The notes under the pieces: model-generated
The model's input: only the letters and a program-made list of their open reading frames with translations
What the model was told of the DNA's origin: nothing
Databases searched by the model: none
Origin: Streptomyces kurssanovii
Lineage (GTDB): Bacteria > Actinomycetota > Actinomycetes > Streptomycetales > Streptomycetaceae
Direction of reading: 5' to 3'
Length of the DNA: 64,000 nucleotides
Assembly: GCF_014649695.1 (NCBI RefSeq)
Contig: NZ_BMTN01000001.1
Span: forward strand, 434,001-498,000
Translations under genes and position numbers: made by a program
Shown here: piece after piece, positions 55,030-63,140 of the stretch
How positions within the stretch are numbered: the first letter of the stretch is position 1
Layout of the letters: the number at the start of each line of letters is the position of its first letter

Positions 55030-56088
55030 CGGCGGCAGCACCTGGGCCAGGTCGTAGCTCACCGGCTCCTCCAGTTGCGCGTACGTGCAACTGGAGGGGT
55101 CCCGGTCCGGGCGCCACCGCCGGAACTGCGCGGTGTGCCGGAAACGGTCACCCTCCATGTGGTCGTAGGCCACCTCCACCACCCGCTCGGGCCGCAACGC
55201 CACCCAGGACAGGTCCTTCTTGCCCGACCAGCGGCTCGGCGCGCCGGGCAGCCGGGCGCTCGCATGGGCGCTCTCCTCCGCCCAGGCGGCCCACGGATGA
55301 CCGTCCACCGGGTCCATCAGCAGCGGCTCCAGCTCCGCCACCAGCTCCTCGCGCCGCTTCATCGAGAACGCCGCGCAGACGCCGACGTGCTGGAGCGACC
55401 CCGAGTCGTCGAACAACCCGAGCAGCAGCGAACCGACGATCGGGCCGCTCTTGTGGAAGCGGTAGCCGGCGACGACGACGTCGGCGGTGCGCTCGTGCTT
55501 GACCTTGTACATCAGCCGGGTGTCCGGCCGGTACGGCAGGTCCAGCGGCTTGGCGACGACCCCGTCGAGCCCCGCCCCCTCGTACTGGTCGAACCACTGC
55601 TGCGCGACGTCGGTGTCGGTGGTCGTCGGCGTGAGATGGACCGGCGGCCGGGTGTTCGCGAGGACCTCCTCGAGCCGTTCCCGGCGGGCCCTGAACGGGG
55701 CGTCCATGAGCGACTCGTCGCCCAGCGCGAGCACGTCGAAGGCGACGAAGCTGGCCGGTGTCCGCTCGGCGAGCATCCGCACCCGGGAGTCCGCAGGGTG
55801 GATACGCTCCGTGAGCCGGTCGAAGTCCAGCCGCCCTTCGTGCGCGATGACGATCTCCCCGTCGATGACGCAGCGCGCGGGCAGATTGTCCGAGAGCGAG
55901 GCCACCAGCTCCGGGAAGTACCTGGTGAGGGGCTTGCCGGTGCGGGATCCGATGACCAGCTCGTCGCCGTCACGGTGCACGATCGCCCGGAAGCCGTCCC
56001 ATTTCGCCTCGTAGTGCATTTCCGGCGGAATCTTCTTGACGGCCTTGGCGAGCATCGGCTTCACGGGCGGCATCACGGGCAGATCCAT
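55018..56088 (-). CDS. ATP-dependent DNA ligase (LigC/LigD ligase-domain type)
   Basis: A 356-residue ligase that seals DNA nicks after self-adenylation. The nucleotidyl lysine is Lys29 in EAKWDGFRAIVHRDG. Other motifs are VIDGEIVIAHEGRLDFDRL, SFVAFDVLALGDESLMD, LDGVVAKPLDLPYRP and MYKVKHERTADVVVAG, followed by an OB-fold end. ATG 56088 is the chosen start though no strong ribosome site is visible. It is divergent from the LigD-type polymerase, 54 bases away, so the two probably act together in end joining. Its last 12 coding bases overlap the mce-linked transglycosylase-like gene on the other strand. Confidence 0.93.
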   Translation of the reverse strand: MDLPVMPPVKPMLAKAVKKIPPEMHYEAKWDGFRAIVHRDGDELVIGSRTGKPLTRYFPELVASLSDNLPARCVIDGEIVIAHEGRLDFDRLTERIHPADSRVRMLAERTPASFVAFDVLALGDESLMDAPFRARRERLEEVLANTRPPVHLTPTTTDTDVAQQWFDQYEGAGLDGVVAKPLDLPYRPDTRLMYKVKHERTADVVVAGYRFHKSGPIVGSLLLGLFDDSGSLQHVGVCAAFSMKRREELVAELEPLLMDPVDGHPWAAWAEESAHASARLPGAPSRWSGKKDLSWVALRPERVVEVAYDHMEGDRFRHTAQFRRWRPDRDPSSCTYAQLEEPVSYDLAQVLPPSGG

Positions 56089-56142
56089 AGACCGATTCTG
56101 CCCGATATGCGGCATAACCGTGCTCGGCCTACCGTGGCCCAC

Positions 56143-57156
56143 ATGGGTGCAGCGGTGGAACTGGAAGCAGGCGGGCGGACCGTACGGCTGTCCAATCCGG
56201 ACAAGATCTACTTCCCCGCGCGGGGCTTCACCAAGCTGGACGTGGCCCAGTACTACCTGTCCGTCGGGCCCGGCATCCTGCGCGCGCTGCGCGACCGGCC
56301 CACCACCCTCGAACGCTACCCGGAGGGTGTGGAGGGCGAGTCCTTCTTCCAGAAGCGCGCCCCCAAGTACCTCCCCGACTGGATCCCGACCGCCCACATC
56401 TCCTTCCCCAGCGGTCGCACCGCGGACGAGATCTGCCCCACCGAGGTCGCCGCCGTTATCTGGGCCGCCAACCTCGGCACGCTGCCGTTCCATCCGTGGC
56501 CCGTGCGCAGGGACGCCGTCGACCACCCCGACGAGCTGCGCATCGACCTCGACCCGCAGCCCGGTACCGACTTCAAGGACGCCGTCAAGGCCGCCCTCGA
56601 ACTGCGCCCCCTGCTGGAGGAGCACGGCCTGCGCGGATGGCCCAAGACCTCCGGGGGCCGCGGCGTCCACGTCTTCGTGCCGATCGAACCCCGCTGGGAG
56701 TTCACCGGCGTGCGCCGCGCCGCCATCGCCGCGGCCAGAGAGCTGGAGCGGCGGATGCCGGGCCGGGTCACCACGGCCTGGTGGAAGGAGGAGCGCGGCG
56801 AGCGGATCTTCGTCGACTACAACCAGACCGCCCGCGACCGCACGATCGCCTCCGCGTACTCCGTACGCCCGAACCCGAAGGCGCTCGTGTCCGCCCCGCT
56901 GCGCTGGGACGAACTCGAGGACGTGTCGCCCTTGGACTTCGACCTGGCCACGATGCCCGGGCGGTTCGGCGAACTGGGGGACGTGCACGCCGACATGGAC
57001 GACCACGCGTTCTCGCTGGACAGCCTGCTGGAGCTGTCACGCAAGGACGAGCGCGACCACGGGCTGAGCGACCTGCCGTATCCGCCGGACTATCCGAAGA
57101 TGCCGGGGGAGCCGAAGCGGGTGCAGCCGAGCCGCGCGAAGAAGCCCGCGGGCTGA
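56143..57156 (+). CDS. ligD: LigD-type polymerase/primase domain protein (non-homologous end joining)
   Basis: A 337-residue stand-alone archaeo-eukaryotic primase-like polymerase that fills gaps at double-strand breaks. It has SNPDKIYFPARGFTKLDVAQ, the catalytic aspartates D135 and D137 in ELRIDLDPQPG, TSGGRGVHVFVPI with His176, and the third acidic site in IFVDYNQTARDRTIASAYS. Ligase and nuclease domains found in full LigD are absent; the ligase is the divergent neighbour. ATG 56143 is used. No Ku gene is visible in this window. Confidence 0.92.
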   Translation: MGAAVELEAGGRTVRLSNPDKIYFPARGFTKLDVAQYYLSVGPGILRALRDRPTTLERYPEGVEGESFFQKRAPKYLPDWIPTAHISFPSGRTADEICPTEVAAVIWAANLGTLPFHPWPVRRDAVDHPDELRIDLDPQPGTDFKDAVKAALELRPLLEEHGLRGWPKTSGGRGVHVFVPIEPRWEFTGVRRAAIAAARELERRMPGRVTTAWWKEERGERIFVDYNQTARDRTIASAYSVRPNPKALVSAPLRWDELEDVSPLDFDLATMPGRFGELGDVHADMDDHAFSLDSLLELSRKDERDHGLSDLPYPPDYPKMPGEPKRVQPSRAKKPAG

Positions 57157-57162
57157 GCGGGT

Positions 57163-57180
57163 CCGGGCGCCCGCGCCCGG
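57163..57180. terminator. hairpin after the LigD-type gene
   Basis: A seven-base G/C stem (CCGGGCG and CGCCCGG) with a four-base loop starts 7 bases after the polymerase stop. Short and without a T tract, so only moderately supported. Confidence 0.45.
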
Positions 57181-57517
57181 CCGATCGCGGTCCGTGCCGG
57201 CTCGTTGCTGCACCCTTGCCGGGCCCTTCCTCGGAACGGGCCGGCCTGTCCCGTCCGCTCGGCCCGGGCTGGCCCGTCCCGTCCGCTCGGCCGGGACCGG
57301 CCGCCGTCTGCTGTCCCGTGCCTGTTCCGGTCACCGTCTCCTGCCCCTGCCTGGTCGGGCCCCTGCCCAGGCGGTGGGTGCGGACCTGGCGCGTTGGACG
57401 AACTCGCGGGACCGGACCAAGACACGCGCTGGACGAGCCGGTCTCGCGTCATGGTGGAGGCGCGCCACGGCGTTGTGGCAAACGGCACGGCCGGCCCTGA
57501 GGCCGCATGACGTGGCG
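57181..57517. other. intergenic region with a tandem 28-bp repeat
   Basis: This stretch of more than 300 bases has no convincing gene. It holds two adjacent copies of about 28 bases at 57243-57298, each containing TCCCGTCCGCTCGGCC, and Pro/Gly/Arg-type frames that look non-coding. Confidence 0.5.
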
Positions 57518-58105
57518 TCACGGCTGCGGCGCCGACTCGAGCCATTCGCGCCCGATACCGCGCATCAGCGGCGGGTAGACGAGCAGATGCCGGAAGGGCG
57601 CGATCGCCGCCATGTACGCCTTGCCGAACAGCCCGTTGGGCTTCACCAGCACGGCCATCTGACCGCGGTAGCCACCGGACCCGTCCGGGACCCAGCTCAG
57701 GTGCATCACCCCGTGCATGGTCCGGTTGGCCATTTCCGCCGCCCACTCGTCGTCCGTCAGGTAGACCGAGGTGAAGGGCAGGAGGTCGAACTCCGGCCCG
57801 GTCCGGCCGTCGAGCAGATCCTGTGGCAGCCGGTCACGCAAGGTCGGAACCCGGGAGCCGACCCCTGTCGTCGGATTGTCCCAGCCGAGCAGTTTCCCGA
57901 GCTTCCAGCGGATCGCGAAGAGGGTGCGGGCAACCCGCGAGGGATTGTCCGAGGTGTCTCCCACGGACATGTTCCGCACCAGTCGCGGGAAGTCGTCGGG
58001 GCCGCCGGGTGTCGGCAGCGCCCAGACGTCGTAGAGGCGGAAGTCGTCCGCGATCTCGTGTATCCGCCACGGGCGGGACGTGTGCGCGGTGTCGGGGAGC
58101 TTCAC
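57518..58105 (-). CDS. DUF2867-like protein
   Basis: A 195-residue cytoplasmic protein starting at GTG 58105 with GGAG upstream. It has PDTAHTSRPWRIHEIADDFR, DVWALPTPGGPDDFPRLVRN, MHGVMHLSWVPDGSGG and MAVLVKPNGLFGKAYMAAIA, which agrees with my recollection of DUF2867. Function unknown. It overlaps the TetR gene by 4 bases and is probably the regulated target in a two-gene operon. Confidence 0.82.
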   Translation of the reverse strand: MKLPDTAHTSRPWRIHEIADDFRLYDVWALPTPGGPDDFPRLVRNMSVGDTSDNPSRVARTLFAIRWKLGKLLGWDNPTTGVGSRVPTLRDRLPQDLLDGRTGPEFDLLPFTSVYLTDDEWAAEMANRTMHGVMHLSWVPDGSGGYRGQMAVLVKPNGLFGKAYMAAIAPFRHLLVYPPLMRGIGREWLESAPQP

Positions 58106-58797
58106 GAGTGTGTCTCCTTCGGTGCGGCGGCGTACGAGGGGTACATGGCACGGGGATCGAGCCCGAGGGCACCGGCAGCGGCCGCGGCCACGAGCGCCGC
58201 GTCTTGCGGGACTTGGCCGGCCAGAGCGATGGACGTGCCTTCGATCGCGCCGATGTAGGCGAGGGCGACGTCCCTGACCGGCGGTCCATCGGGAATCGAC
58301 CCCGCCTCGCGTCCGGCCTCGACGAAGTCGACGCAGGTGCCGGTGAGCGCCTGGTATCCCTTCTCCACCTCGTGGGCGATCGGATGGTCCTGCCCGGAGA
58401 ACTCCAGGCGCAATGCAATCGCCACGCGGGCGATGTCGCGACGGCAGAAGACGGTGTGGGCGCGCGCGAGCGTGAGCAGCGCCGCGACCGGATCCGACTC
58501 CTGCTCGACCTGGCGGCCGACCTCCTGATCCCAGGTGTCCAGAACCCACTGCAGTGCGGCCAGCGCCAGGTCCTGCTTGTCCTTGAACTGGTGGTAGAGC
58601 GCGCCGCGCGTGTACCCGGCCTGCCTGGCCACCTGCTCGAGCACGAGGTTGCTGTAGCCGTAACGGGACAGCCCCCGTGCGGCCGACTCCAGGAGCGCAT
58701 TGCGCGTGCGTTCCCGGCGCTCGGCCTGTGTGGAACGACGTGGGCTCGGGGGATCCCCTCCGCCTGACCGGCTTGGTCCGTCCTCACATACATGCAT
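58102..58797 (-). CDS. TetR-family transcriptional regulator
   Basis: A 231-residue regulator with an HTH at about residues 40-70 (LEQVARQAGYTRGALYHQFK, then DKQDLALAALQ) and a MAATS-like ligand domain. The N-terminal 25 residues before the helix are unstructured. ATG 58797 lies inside a palindrome and directly after a -10-like box, so the transcript is probably leaderless. Start and operator overlap suggests tight autoregulation of this gene and the coupled DUF2867 gene. Confidence 0.88.
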   Translation of the reverse strand: MHVCEDGPSRSGGGDPPSPRRSTQAERRERTRNALLESAARGLSRYGYSNLVLEQVARQAGYTRGALYHQFKDKQDLALAALQWVLDTWDQEVGRQVEQESDPVAALLTLARAHTVFCRRDIARVAIALRLEFSGQDHPIAHEVEKGYQALTGTCVDFVEAGREAGSIPDGPPVRDVALAYIGAIEGTSIALAGQVPQDAALVAAAAAGALGLDPRAMYPSYAAAPKETHS

Positions 58798-58809
58798 GTA
58801 CGTATCTTA
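58789..58809 (-). promoter_or_regulatory. palindromic operator and -10 box for leaderless TetR transcript
   Basis: TACATGCATGTA at 58789-58800 is a perfect 12-base palindrome that contains the TetR start codon. On the minus strand TAAGAT (58809-58804) lies 6 bases before that ATG, the spacing expected between a -10 box and a transcription start at the start codon. A clear -35 is not visible. Confidence 0.6.
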
Positions 58810-59070
58810 CCGAGGCTCGGCAGCTGTCCGCGCGCGCCCCTGTCACGGAGCAATTGGTGCACGTCAGGAACGTTGAGGGAGGGATCCATCGGCACCGCCT
58901 GTCAGGTGGTCGGGACGACGCCGGTGCCCTTGGCGCCGGCGCGTTGCGACAGCCCGGCGAGGCCGCGGCCGGCCCGACAAGCTGGGTCGGCAGCGGCGTG
59001 GTGGAGAGGGGATGACCGAACATCCGGCTCGCATGCGGCACGGGATGCCTGGACGGGGCACGTAACACGC
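58810..59070. other. intergenic stretch with no gene seen
   Basis: About 260 bases upstream of the TetR gene. Frames exist on both strands but none has a recognisable domain or good start. The neighbouring 59104-59392 stretch is likewise empty and probably contains eroded parts of the KAP gene that lies beside it. Confidence 0.4.
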
Positions 59071-59103
59071 AGAAGGCCCCGGTCTGTTGACCTGGGGCCT
59101 TCT
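59071..59103. terminator. strong hairpin (10-bp stem)
   Basis: Arms AGAAGGCCCC and GGGGCCTTCT pair perfectly over ten bases with a 13-base loop. A second weaker pair, AGAGCGC/GCGCTCT, follows within 35 bases. The position fits a terminator for transcripts from the KAP relic side or read-through from elsewhere. Confidence 0.6.
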
Positions 59104-59392
59104 GGGTAGAGCGCAATACGGGGTTCGACCCGCGCTCTGAGCTTGGTAGTCACCGTGCCTCTGGGCGTAGTTGGCGACCTGACCAGCGGCAACGGGTGCC
59201 AGGGTGAACCGCACGGCCCTTACGGCACCCGCTATTGACCGTGGCTTACCGACCTCTCGGGCACGCCGTGGCACACGCCTTCTTCGTCCCTCAAGGAAAT
59301 CGGGTGAGCGCTGGACCAGGGGCCGGGTGTGCTCTGCCCTGCGCGACCGGGTAAGTGACAGCACCCACCATCGGATCTCCTCTTCCGAGGCG

Positions 59393-59699
59393 TCAGAGTT
59401 CTCTGGGCCTCCAGCCGGCTGCGTACCGCTCAAAAGCTGCGATGGCTCTGTGAAGTCGCGCGCTCGGTTCCTCACCCGCGATAGAGGACTTTAGCTGCTC
59501 AACCAGTAGCGATGTCTTTCCGGTTCCCCATTTCCCCGTGATTGCAACCACTACGCCGCGCTCAGCGTTCATTGCTTGCACTTCGCCGGTTATTGCGTCG
59601 GCCAAGCGTGACTGGTTCAGCAGGTCGTCGCCGGCGTCGAGAATCGGATCGTCCCGGTAGGGCGGACCGTCCATCAGGTGTGGGGTTGGGCTCGGTCAT
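59393..59699 (-). pseudogene. KAP-family P-loop NTPase, N-terminal remnant
   Basis: KAP NTPases are usually 500 or more residues. Here only an N-terminal piece survives: ILDAGDDLLNQSRLADAIT, then the P-loop ITGKWGTGKTSLLVEQLKS, ending after 93 residues in unrelated sequence. A better start with GGGGAAG exists at ATG 59699 (MTEPNPTPDG), but it runs into another frame; removing one base near 59672 would join the two. So the gene has both a frameshift and a lost C-terminal part. KAP proteins are often in mobile or defence-related loci, fitting the adjacent insertion sequences. Confidence 0.75.
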
Positions 59700-59859
59700 G
59701 ACTTCCCCATCGCTCAAGTTGCGTTGTGGGGTCGTACCGTACGTTGTGGGGGATTTTCTGTCCGGAACTTCGCATTTTCGGCCCGCGCAATGTTCAGCTC
59801 GGTCGGCGGAGCGGCTTTGGGCGGGAGCTGCCATGGGGCGAGAGATGATGGCCCCCTAA

Positions 59860-59965
59860 TACTCCAGTCGCAGTTCGCTATCACTGCTGGTCAGAGCTGG
59901 GTTTCTGAGTGTACTCGGCTGACGTCACGTCAGGTTGTGGAAGGTCGTGACCTCGGATGCGGCGG
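59860..59965. repeat. left terminal inverted repeat of the IS701-like element
   Basis: About 106 bases, matching 61274-61380 in inverted orientation with three substitutions and one single-base insertion. This is far longer than the few tens of bases usual for IS701-type elements. Confidence 0.9.
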
Positions 59966-60050
59966 CGGTAGTGGCAGCGTCTGGCGATGGCCTGGTGGCA
60001 TCTGCGCCAGCGCGACCAGTTCAGTGCGTGGCCGGTGCGCCGCAGGTGTG

Positions 60051-61282
60051 TCACCGGGGGACGGCCAACTGCCAGGAGCCGTCGGATTTCTGCCACGGTG
60101 AGCGGCGTGAGAGCGCCGGAACCGTTTCTGCCGCCCCCTTTTCGGCTGCCGCTGAGGCCATGGCGGCGAGGAAGGCGTGGGCGAGCATGGCCAGTGTGAT
60201 GTGCCGGTACCAGCCCGGATAGCGGCGGACCTCGTACTGGTCGAGGCCGCACTCGTTCTTCGCGGCCTGGAAGGCTTCCTCGATCGCCCAGCGGCTCCCG
60301 GCAACGCGCACGAGTTCGGCGACGGTGGTGCCGTTGGGTGCGTAGGCGAGGTAGTAGGCGACCCGTCCGGACGGGCCAGGCTGCGGCGGGCCAGGACCCA
60401 GCGCTGGTGGGTGGGCTGATCACCGTCGAAGTCGTCGAGGGCGGGCAGCCGGGCCGCGGCCCAGTCGTAGATGCGCGGGCCTTTGGCGCCGTTGCCGCAG
60501 GAGTGGCGCTCCCAGGCATCGTCGGGCGCCTGGGCGATGGCGAGGTCGATGCGGCCCAGGGCGTGGACATGCTGGGACTTCGGCACGGCCAGGACAAAGC
60601 TGACGCCGGCCTCCTCCAGCGTGCGGCGCAGCCGCCATTCCTGGCCGTAGGCGGAGTCCGCGGTCACCCAAGCGATGGGCAGCGGTGAGGCCAGCGCCCG
60701 CCTCACCATGGCCTTGGCCAGGTCGCCCTTGGTGGCGAACTCCCGCTCGTCGGGGATCCTCGCTGCCCGGCAGCGTTTTCGGTCGGACATCCAGGACTTG
60801 GGCAGATACAGCTCCCGGTCCACCAGGGCCCTGCCCTTGGCTGAGGCGTAGGCGGCGAAGACACCGATCTGGCAGTTCTCGGTGCGGCCGGCGGTGCCGG
60901 AGTACTGGCGCTGCACTCCGGCCGAGACCGTGCCCTTCTTGATGAACCCGGTGTCGTCGATGATCAGCACTCCAGCCACGTCCCCGAGCTTCTCGGCGAC
61001 GTATTCCTGCAGGTCATCGCGTACGTCGCCGGGATCCCAGCAAGCTCGGCCCAAGAGGTGCTGCAGCCCCGCAGGAGTGCGGTGACCGGCATGTTCGGCC
61101 AGCTGCCAGCTGTTCTTCCGGCCCACCGGACCGATCAGGTCGTGCACGTAGGCGCGCATCCTCCGCCGCAGATCCACCCGACCGAACCGGTGGCCGACCC
61201 GCACGAGTACTTCTTCCAGTTCCGCGGACCAGTCATCGAGCTGTACATCGTCTTGCACGACAAGCACAACGGTCCGCCGCAT
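60051..61282 (-). pseudogene. IS701-like transposase, frameshifted
   Basis: The N-terminal part from ATG 61282 shows the family sequence RKNSWQLAEHAGHRTPAGLQ, LLGRACWDPGDVRDDL, LIIDDTGFIKKGTVSAGVQR and SAYGQEWRLRRTLEEAG with the DDE-type acidic residues. At about 60372, after RRSLARPDG, the frame is lost. The next frame carries on with [39 protein letters not shown] and a stop at 60051. One missing base explains it. The start codon lies within the right inverted repeat. Programmed frameshifting is not known in this family, so it is probably inactive. Confidence 0.85.
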
Positions 61283-61380
61283 CCGAGGTCACGAACTTCC
61301 ACAACCTGACGTGGCGTCAGCCGAGTACACTCAGAAAACCCAGCTCTGACCAGCAGTGATAGCGAACTGCAACTGGAGTA
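61274..61380. repeat. right terminal inverted repeat of the IS701-like element
   Basis: About 107 bases, the inverted partner of 59860-59965, with one extra T in a T-run. The transposase start codon is inside its inner end. Confidence 0.9.
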
Positions 61381-61384
61381 CTAA

Positions 61385-61407
61385 TACTCCAGCCGTAGTT
61401 CATGATC
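61385..61407. repeat. relic of a second, related IS end
   Basis: Directly after the right CTAA comes TACTCCAGCCGTAGTTC, which matches the left end of the IS (TACTCCAGTCGCAGTTC) at 18 of 23 positions. The element appears to have inserted next to the CTAA/TACTCCAG boundary of an older related element. Confidence 0.6.
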
Positions 61408-61500
61408 TCGATCGTGAGGGGCGCCGAGGAGGCAGCTGGCAGCGTCGATCATCTGGACGAGACCGACCACGCCGTCGCGGGCGTCCGTTTCCTTCTCCGC

Positions 61501-61905
61501 CTACCCGAGTCCACCGAGACGAAGGGCGTTCCTTATCTCGCTGAGCTTCGCGGTCGTCGCCGGGGTCCACTCCTTCGCCTGCTCACCGAGACGGAGGGCG
61601 TTCTCAATCTCGCTGAGTTTCGCGGAGGACAGGGCGCCCGCCCGCTCGATCAGGTCGTCCCGGGACACGGTGGTCAGCCACGTGCAAGGGGTAAAGCCCG
61701 GACGCGGGAACGCGAACCGAAGCACGCCTTCAAAGGGCAGTCCTTCCACGGCGCCTACTGCCACTTCGACGCCCAGACCGGTGATGTCGACACCCGCCCG
61801 AGCGACGACCTGCATCACCCGGATCCCGGACGCGTCGTCTCCCGACAGCAGCACGACCGGCCGCCGCTCGTCGAACTCCACCCACCAGACTTCGCCACGT
61901 TGCAC
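61501..61905 (-). CDS. MazF/PemK-like toxin-type endoribonuclease homologue
   Basis: A 134-residue protein with the PemK-like start QRGEVWWVEFDERRPVVLLS and VQVVARAGVDITGLGVEV. GVLRFAFPRPGFTPCTWLTT and VSRDDLIERAGALSSAKLSE follow. MazF-type enzymes cut RNA at short sites and are normally held by an antitoxin; no antitoxin gene is visible next to it. GTG 61905 has AGGAGG 4 bases upstream. The C-terminus carries a duplicated AKLSEIxNALRLG helix. It lies between two IS701-like elements and is divergent from the second transposase. Confidence 0.75.
   Translation of the reverse strand: MQRGEVWWVEFDERRPVVLLSGDDASGIRVMQVVARAGVDITGLGVEVAVGAVEGLPFEGVLRFAFPRPGFTPCTWLTTVSRDDLIERAGALSSAKLSEIENALRLGEQAKEWTPATTAKLSEIRNALRLGGLG
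61512..61625. repeat. 72-bp spaced duplication in the toxin C-terminus
   Basis: Two 42-base copies, 61512-61553 and 61584-61625, about 83% identical, repeat at a 72-base (24-codon) interval and encode the two LSEIxNALRLG helices. Confidence 0.75.
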
Positions 61906-61994
61906 ATGTCCTCCTGACACAGGACGGCGGGCGGACGCTGCGCGACCCCGGCGCGCTGTGGAGACGGGTGCGGCCACCCGTTGATCACCGGTGT

Positions 61995-62972
61995 GTGAAG
62001 ACAAACGATCACGCGGTGGCCGCAGGTCACAGCGTAGACCCTGCCCGCTGGCAGGAGGCGTTCGAGGGCTTGATGAGCCGGATAGCGGGACGGTTCACAC
62101 GGGTCGAACCCCGGTTCCGGGCCCGGAAGTTGGTGCTCGGACTGCTGTCGGACCTGCCGCGCAAGAACTGCTGGACCATCGCCGAGCGGGCCGGGGAGAG
62201 GACCCCGGACGGCATGCAGCATCTGCTGGGGCGGGCCAAGTGGGACGCCGACCGGGTCCGCGACGATGTGTGTGACTACGTGGTGGACCACGTGCACGAC
62301 GACCAGGCGGTACTGGTGGTCGACGAGACCCGGGGACGTGAAGAAGGGCACCGGCACGGTCGGCGTCCAGCGCCAGTACACCGGCACCGCGGGCAGGATC
62401 GAAAATGCCCAGGTCGCCGTCTACCTGGTCTACGCCGGCCGGCGCGGGCACGCGGCAGTGGACCGGGAACTGTACGTCCCGCGTTCATGGACCTCCGACC
62501 CTGACCGCTGCCGGGATGCCGGACTCGACCAGGACACCGCCTTCGCCACCAAGCCGGAACCGGCCACTCGTATGGTGCCCGGTTCCTGGACGCCGGCCAC
62601 CAGGCCGCATGGGTCGCCGGCGACGAGGTCAACGGCGACAACCCCAGGCTGCGAACCGCACTGGAAGGAACGCGGCACCGGCTACGTCCTCGCGGTGGCC
62701 TGCTCGCACGAAGTCACCACCGGGGCGGGGAGGTTCCGTGGGGACACCCTGGCCAAGAAGGTGCCCAAGCGGGCCTGGCAGAAGCTCTCCGCAGGGGCCG
62801 GGGCCAAGGGCCACCGTTTCTACGATTGGGCAGTCATCGACCTCGCCGACCCCCGACCCGGGAGTCGTCAGCTGCTGATCCGCCGTAACCGCAGCACCGG
62901 CGAACTCGCCTACCACCGCTGCTACTCGCCCGCACCCATGCCGCTGACCGTGCTGGTCAGAGTCGCTGGATC
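61995..62972 (+). pseudogene. second IS701-like transposase, multiply frameshifted and truncated
   Basis: Starting at GTG 61995 the sequence shows LPRKNCWTIAERAGERTPDG, HLLGRAKWDADRVRDDV and VLVVDET. An extra C at about 62330 breaks the frame. The second frame then gives DVKKGTGTVGVQRQYTGTAG, AVDRELYVPRSWTSDPDRC and FATKPE. Between about 62575 and 62668 another frame (RFLDAGHQAAWVAGDEV) is right, so two compensating changes flank it. KKVPKRAWQKLSAGAGAKGH and LVRVAGS follow, then the C-terminal third is missing. It is related to but clearly distinct from the transposase at 60051-61282. Confidence 0.85.
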
Positions 62973-63106
62973 AGATGGCGGGTGGGTGCCGGCTTGGGCG
63001 AGCAGTGAGGCGTGCCCGGAAGGCCGTGTACTTGTCCGGGCGATCAAGGTGTCGGTGGCTGAGGCACGGCGGGACTGCGGACGGTCGCTTCAGCCTGAGG
63101 ACATGG

Positions 63107-63130
63107 CTGGCACACGAGGTCGTGTGCCAG
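63107..63130. promoter_or_regulatory. 11-bp perfect inverted repeat upstream of the S1 gene
   Basis: Arms CTGGCACACGA and TCGTGTGCCAG are perfect complements separated by GG. The right arm touches the AGGGTGG ribosome site of the S1-domain gene. It could be a repressor operator, a transcription terminator, or an RNA hairpin controlling translation. Confidence 0.65.
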
Positions 63131-63140
63131 GGTGGCGGAT

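Larger units (their letters stand above)
59860..61380 (-). mobile_element. IS701-like insertion sequence, 1521 bp, CTAA target duplication
   Basis: The element is bounded by TACTCCAG at the left and CTGGAGTA at the right, flanked by CTAA at 59856-59859 and 61381-61384. The terminal inverted repeats are about 106 bases with four differences. It carries one transposase gene on the minus strand, which is frameshifted. The clear target duplication shows a recent insertion even though the gene is now broken. Confidence 0.9.

Noticed and set aside
59104-59155. tRNA-like GGGTTCGACCC segment after the hairpin
   Set aside because: The acceptor and anticodon arms of a tRNA cannot be folded around it; only a short AGAGCGC/GCGCTCT stem is present.
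60340-60400. Programmed -1 frameshift in the IS701-like transposase
   Set aside because: No slippery heptamer or downstream structure is evident and the family is not known to use frameshifting; a deletion is simpler.
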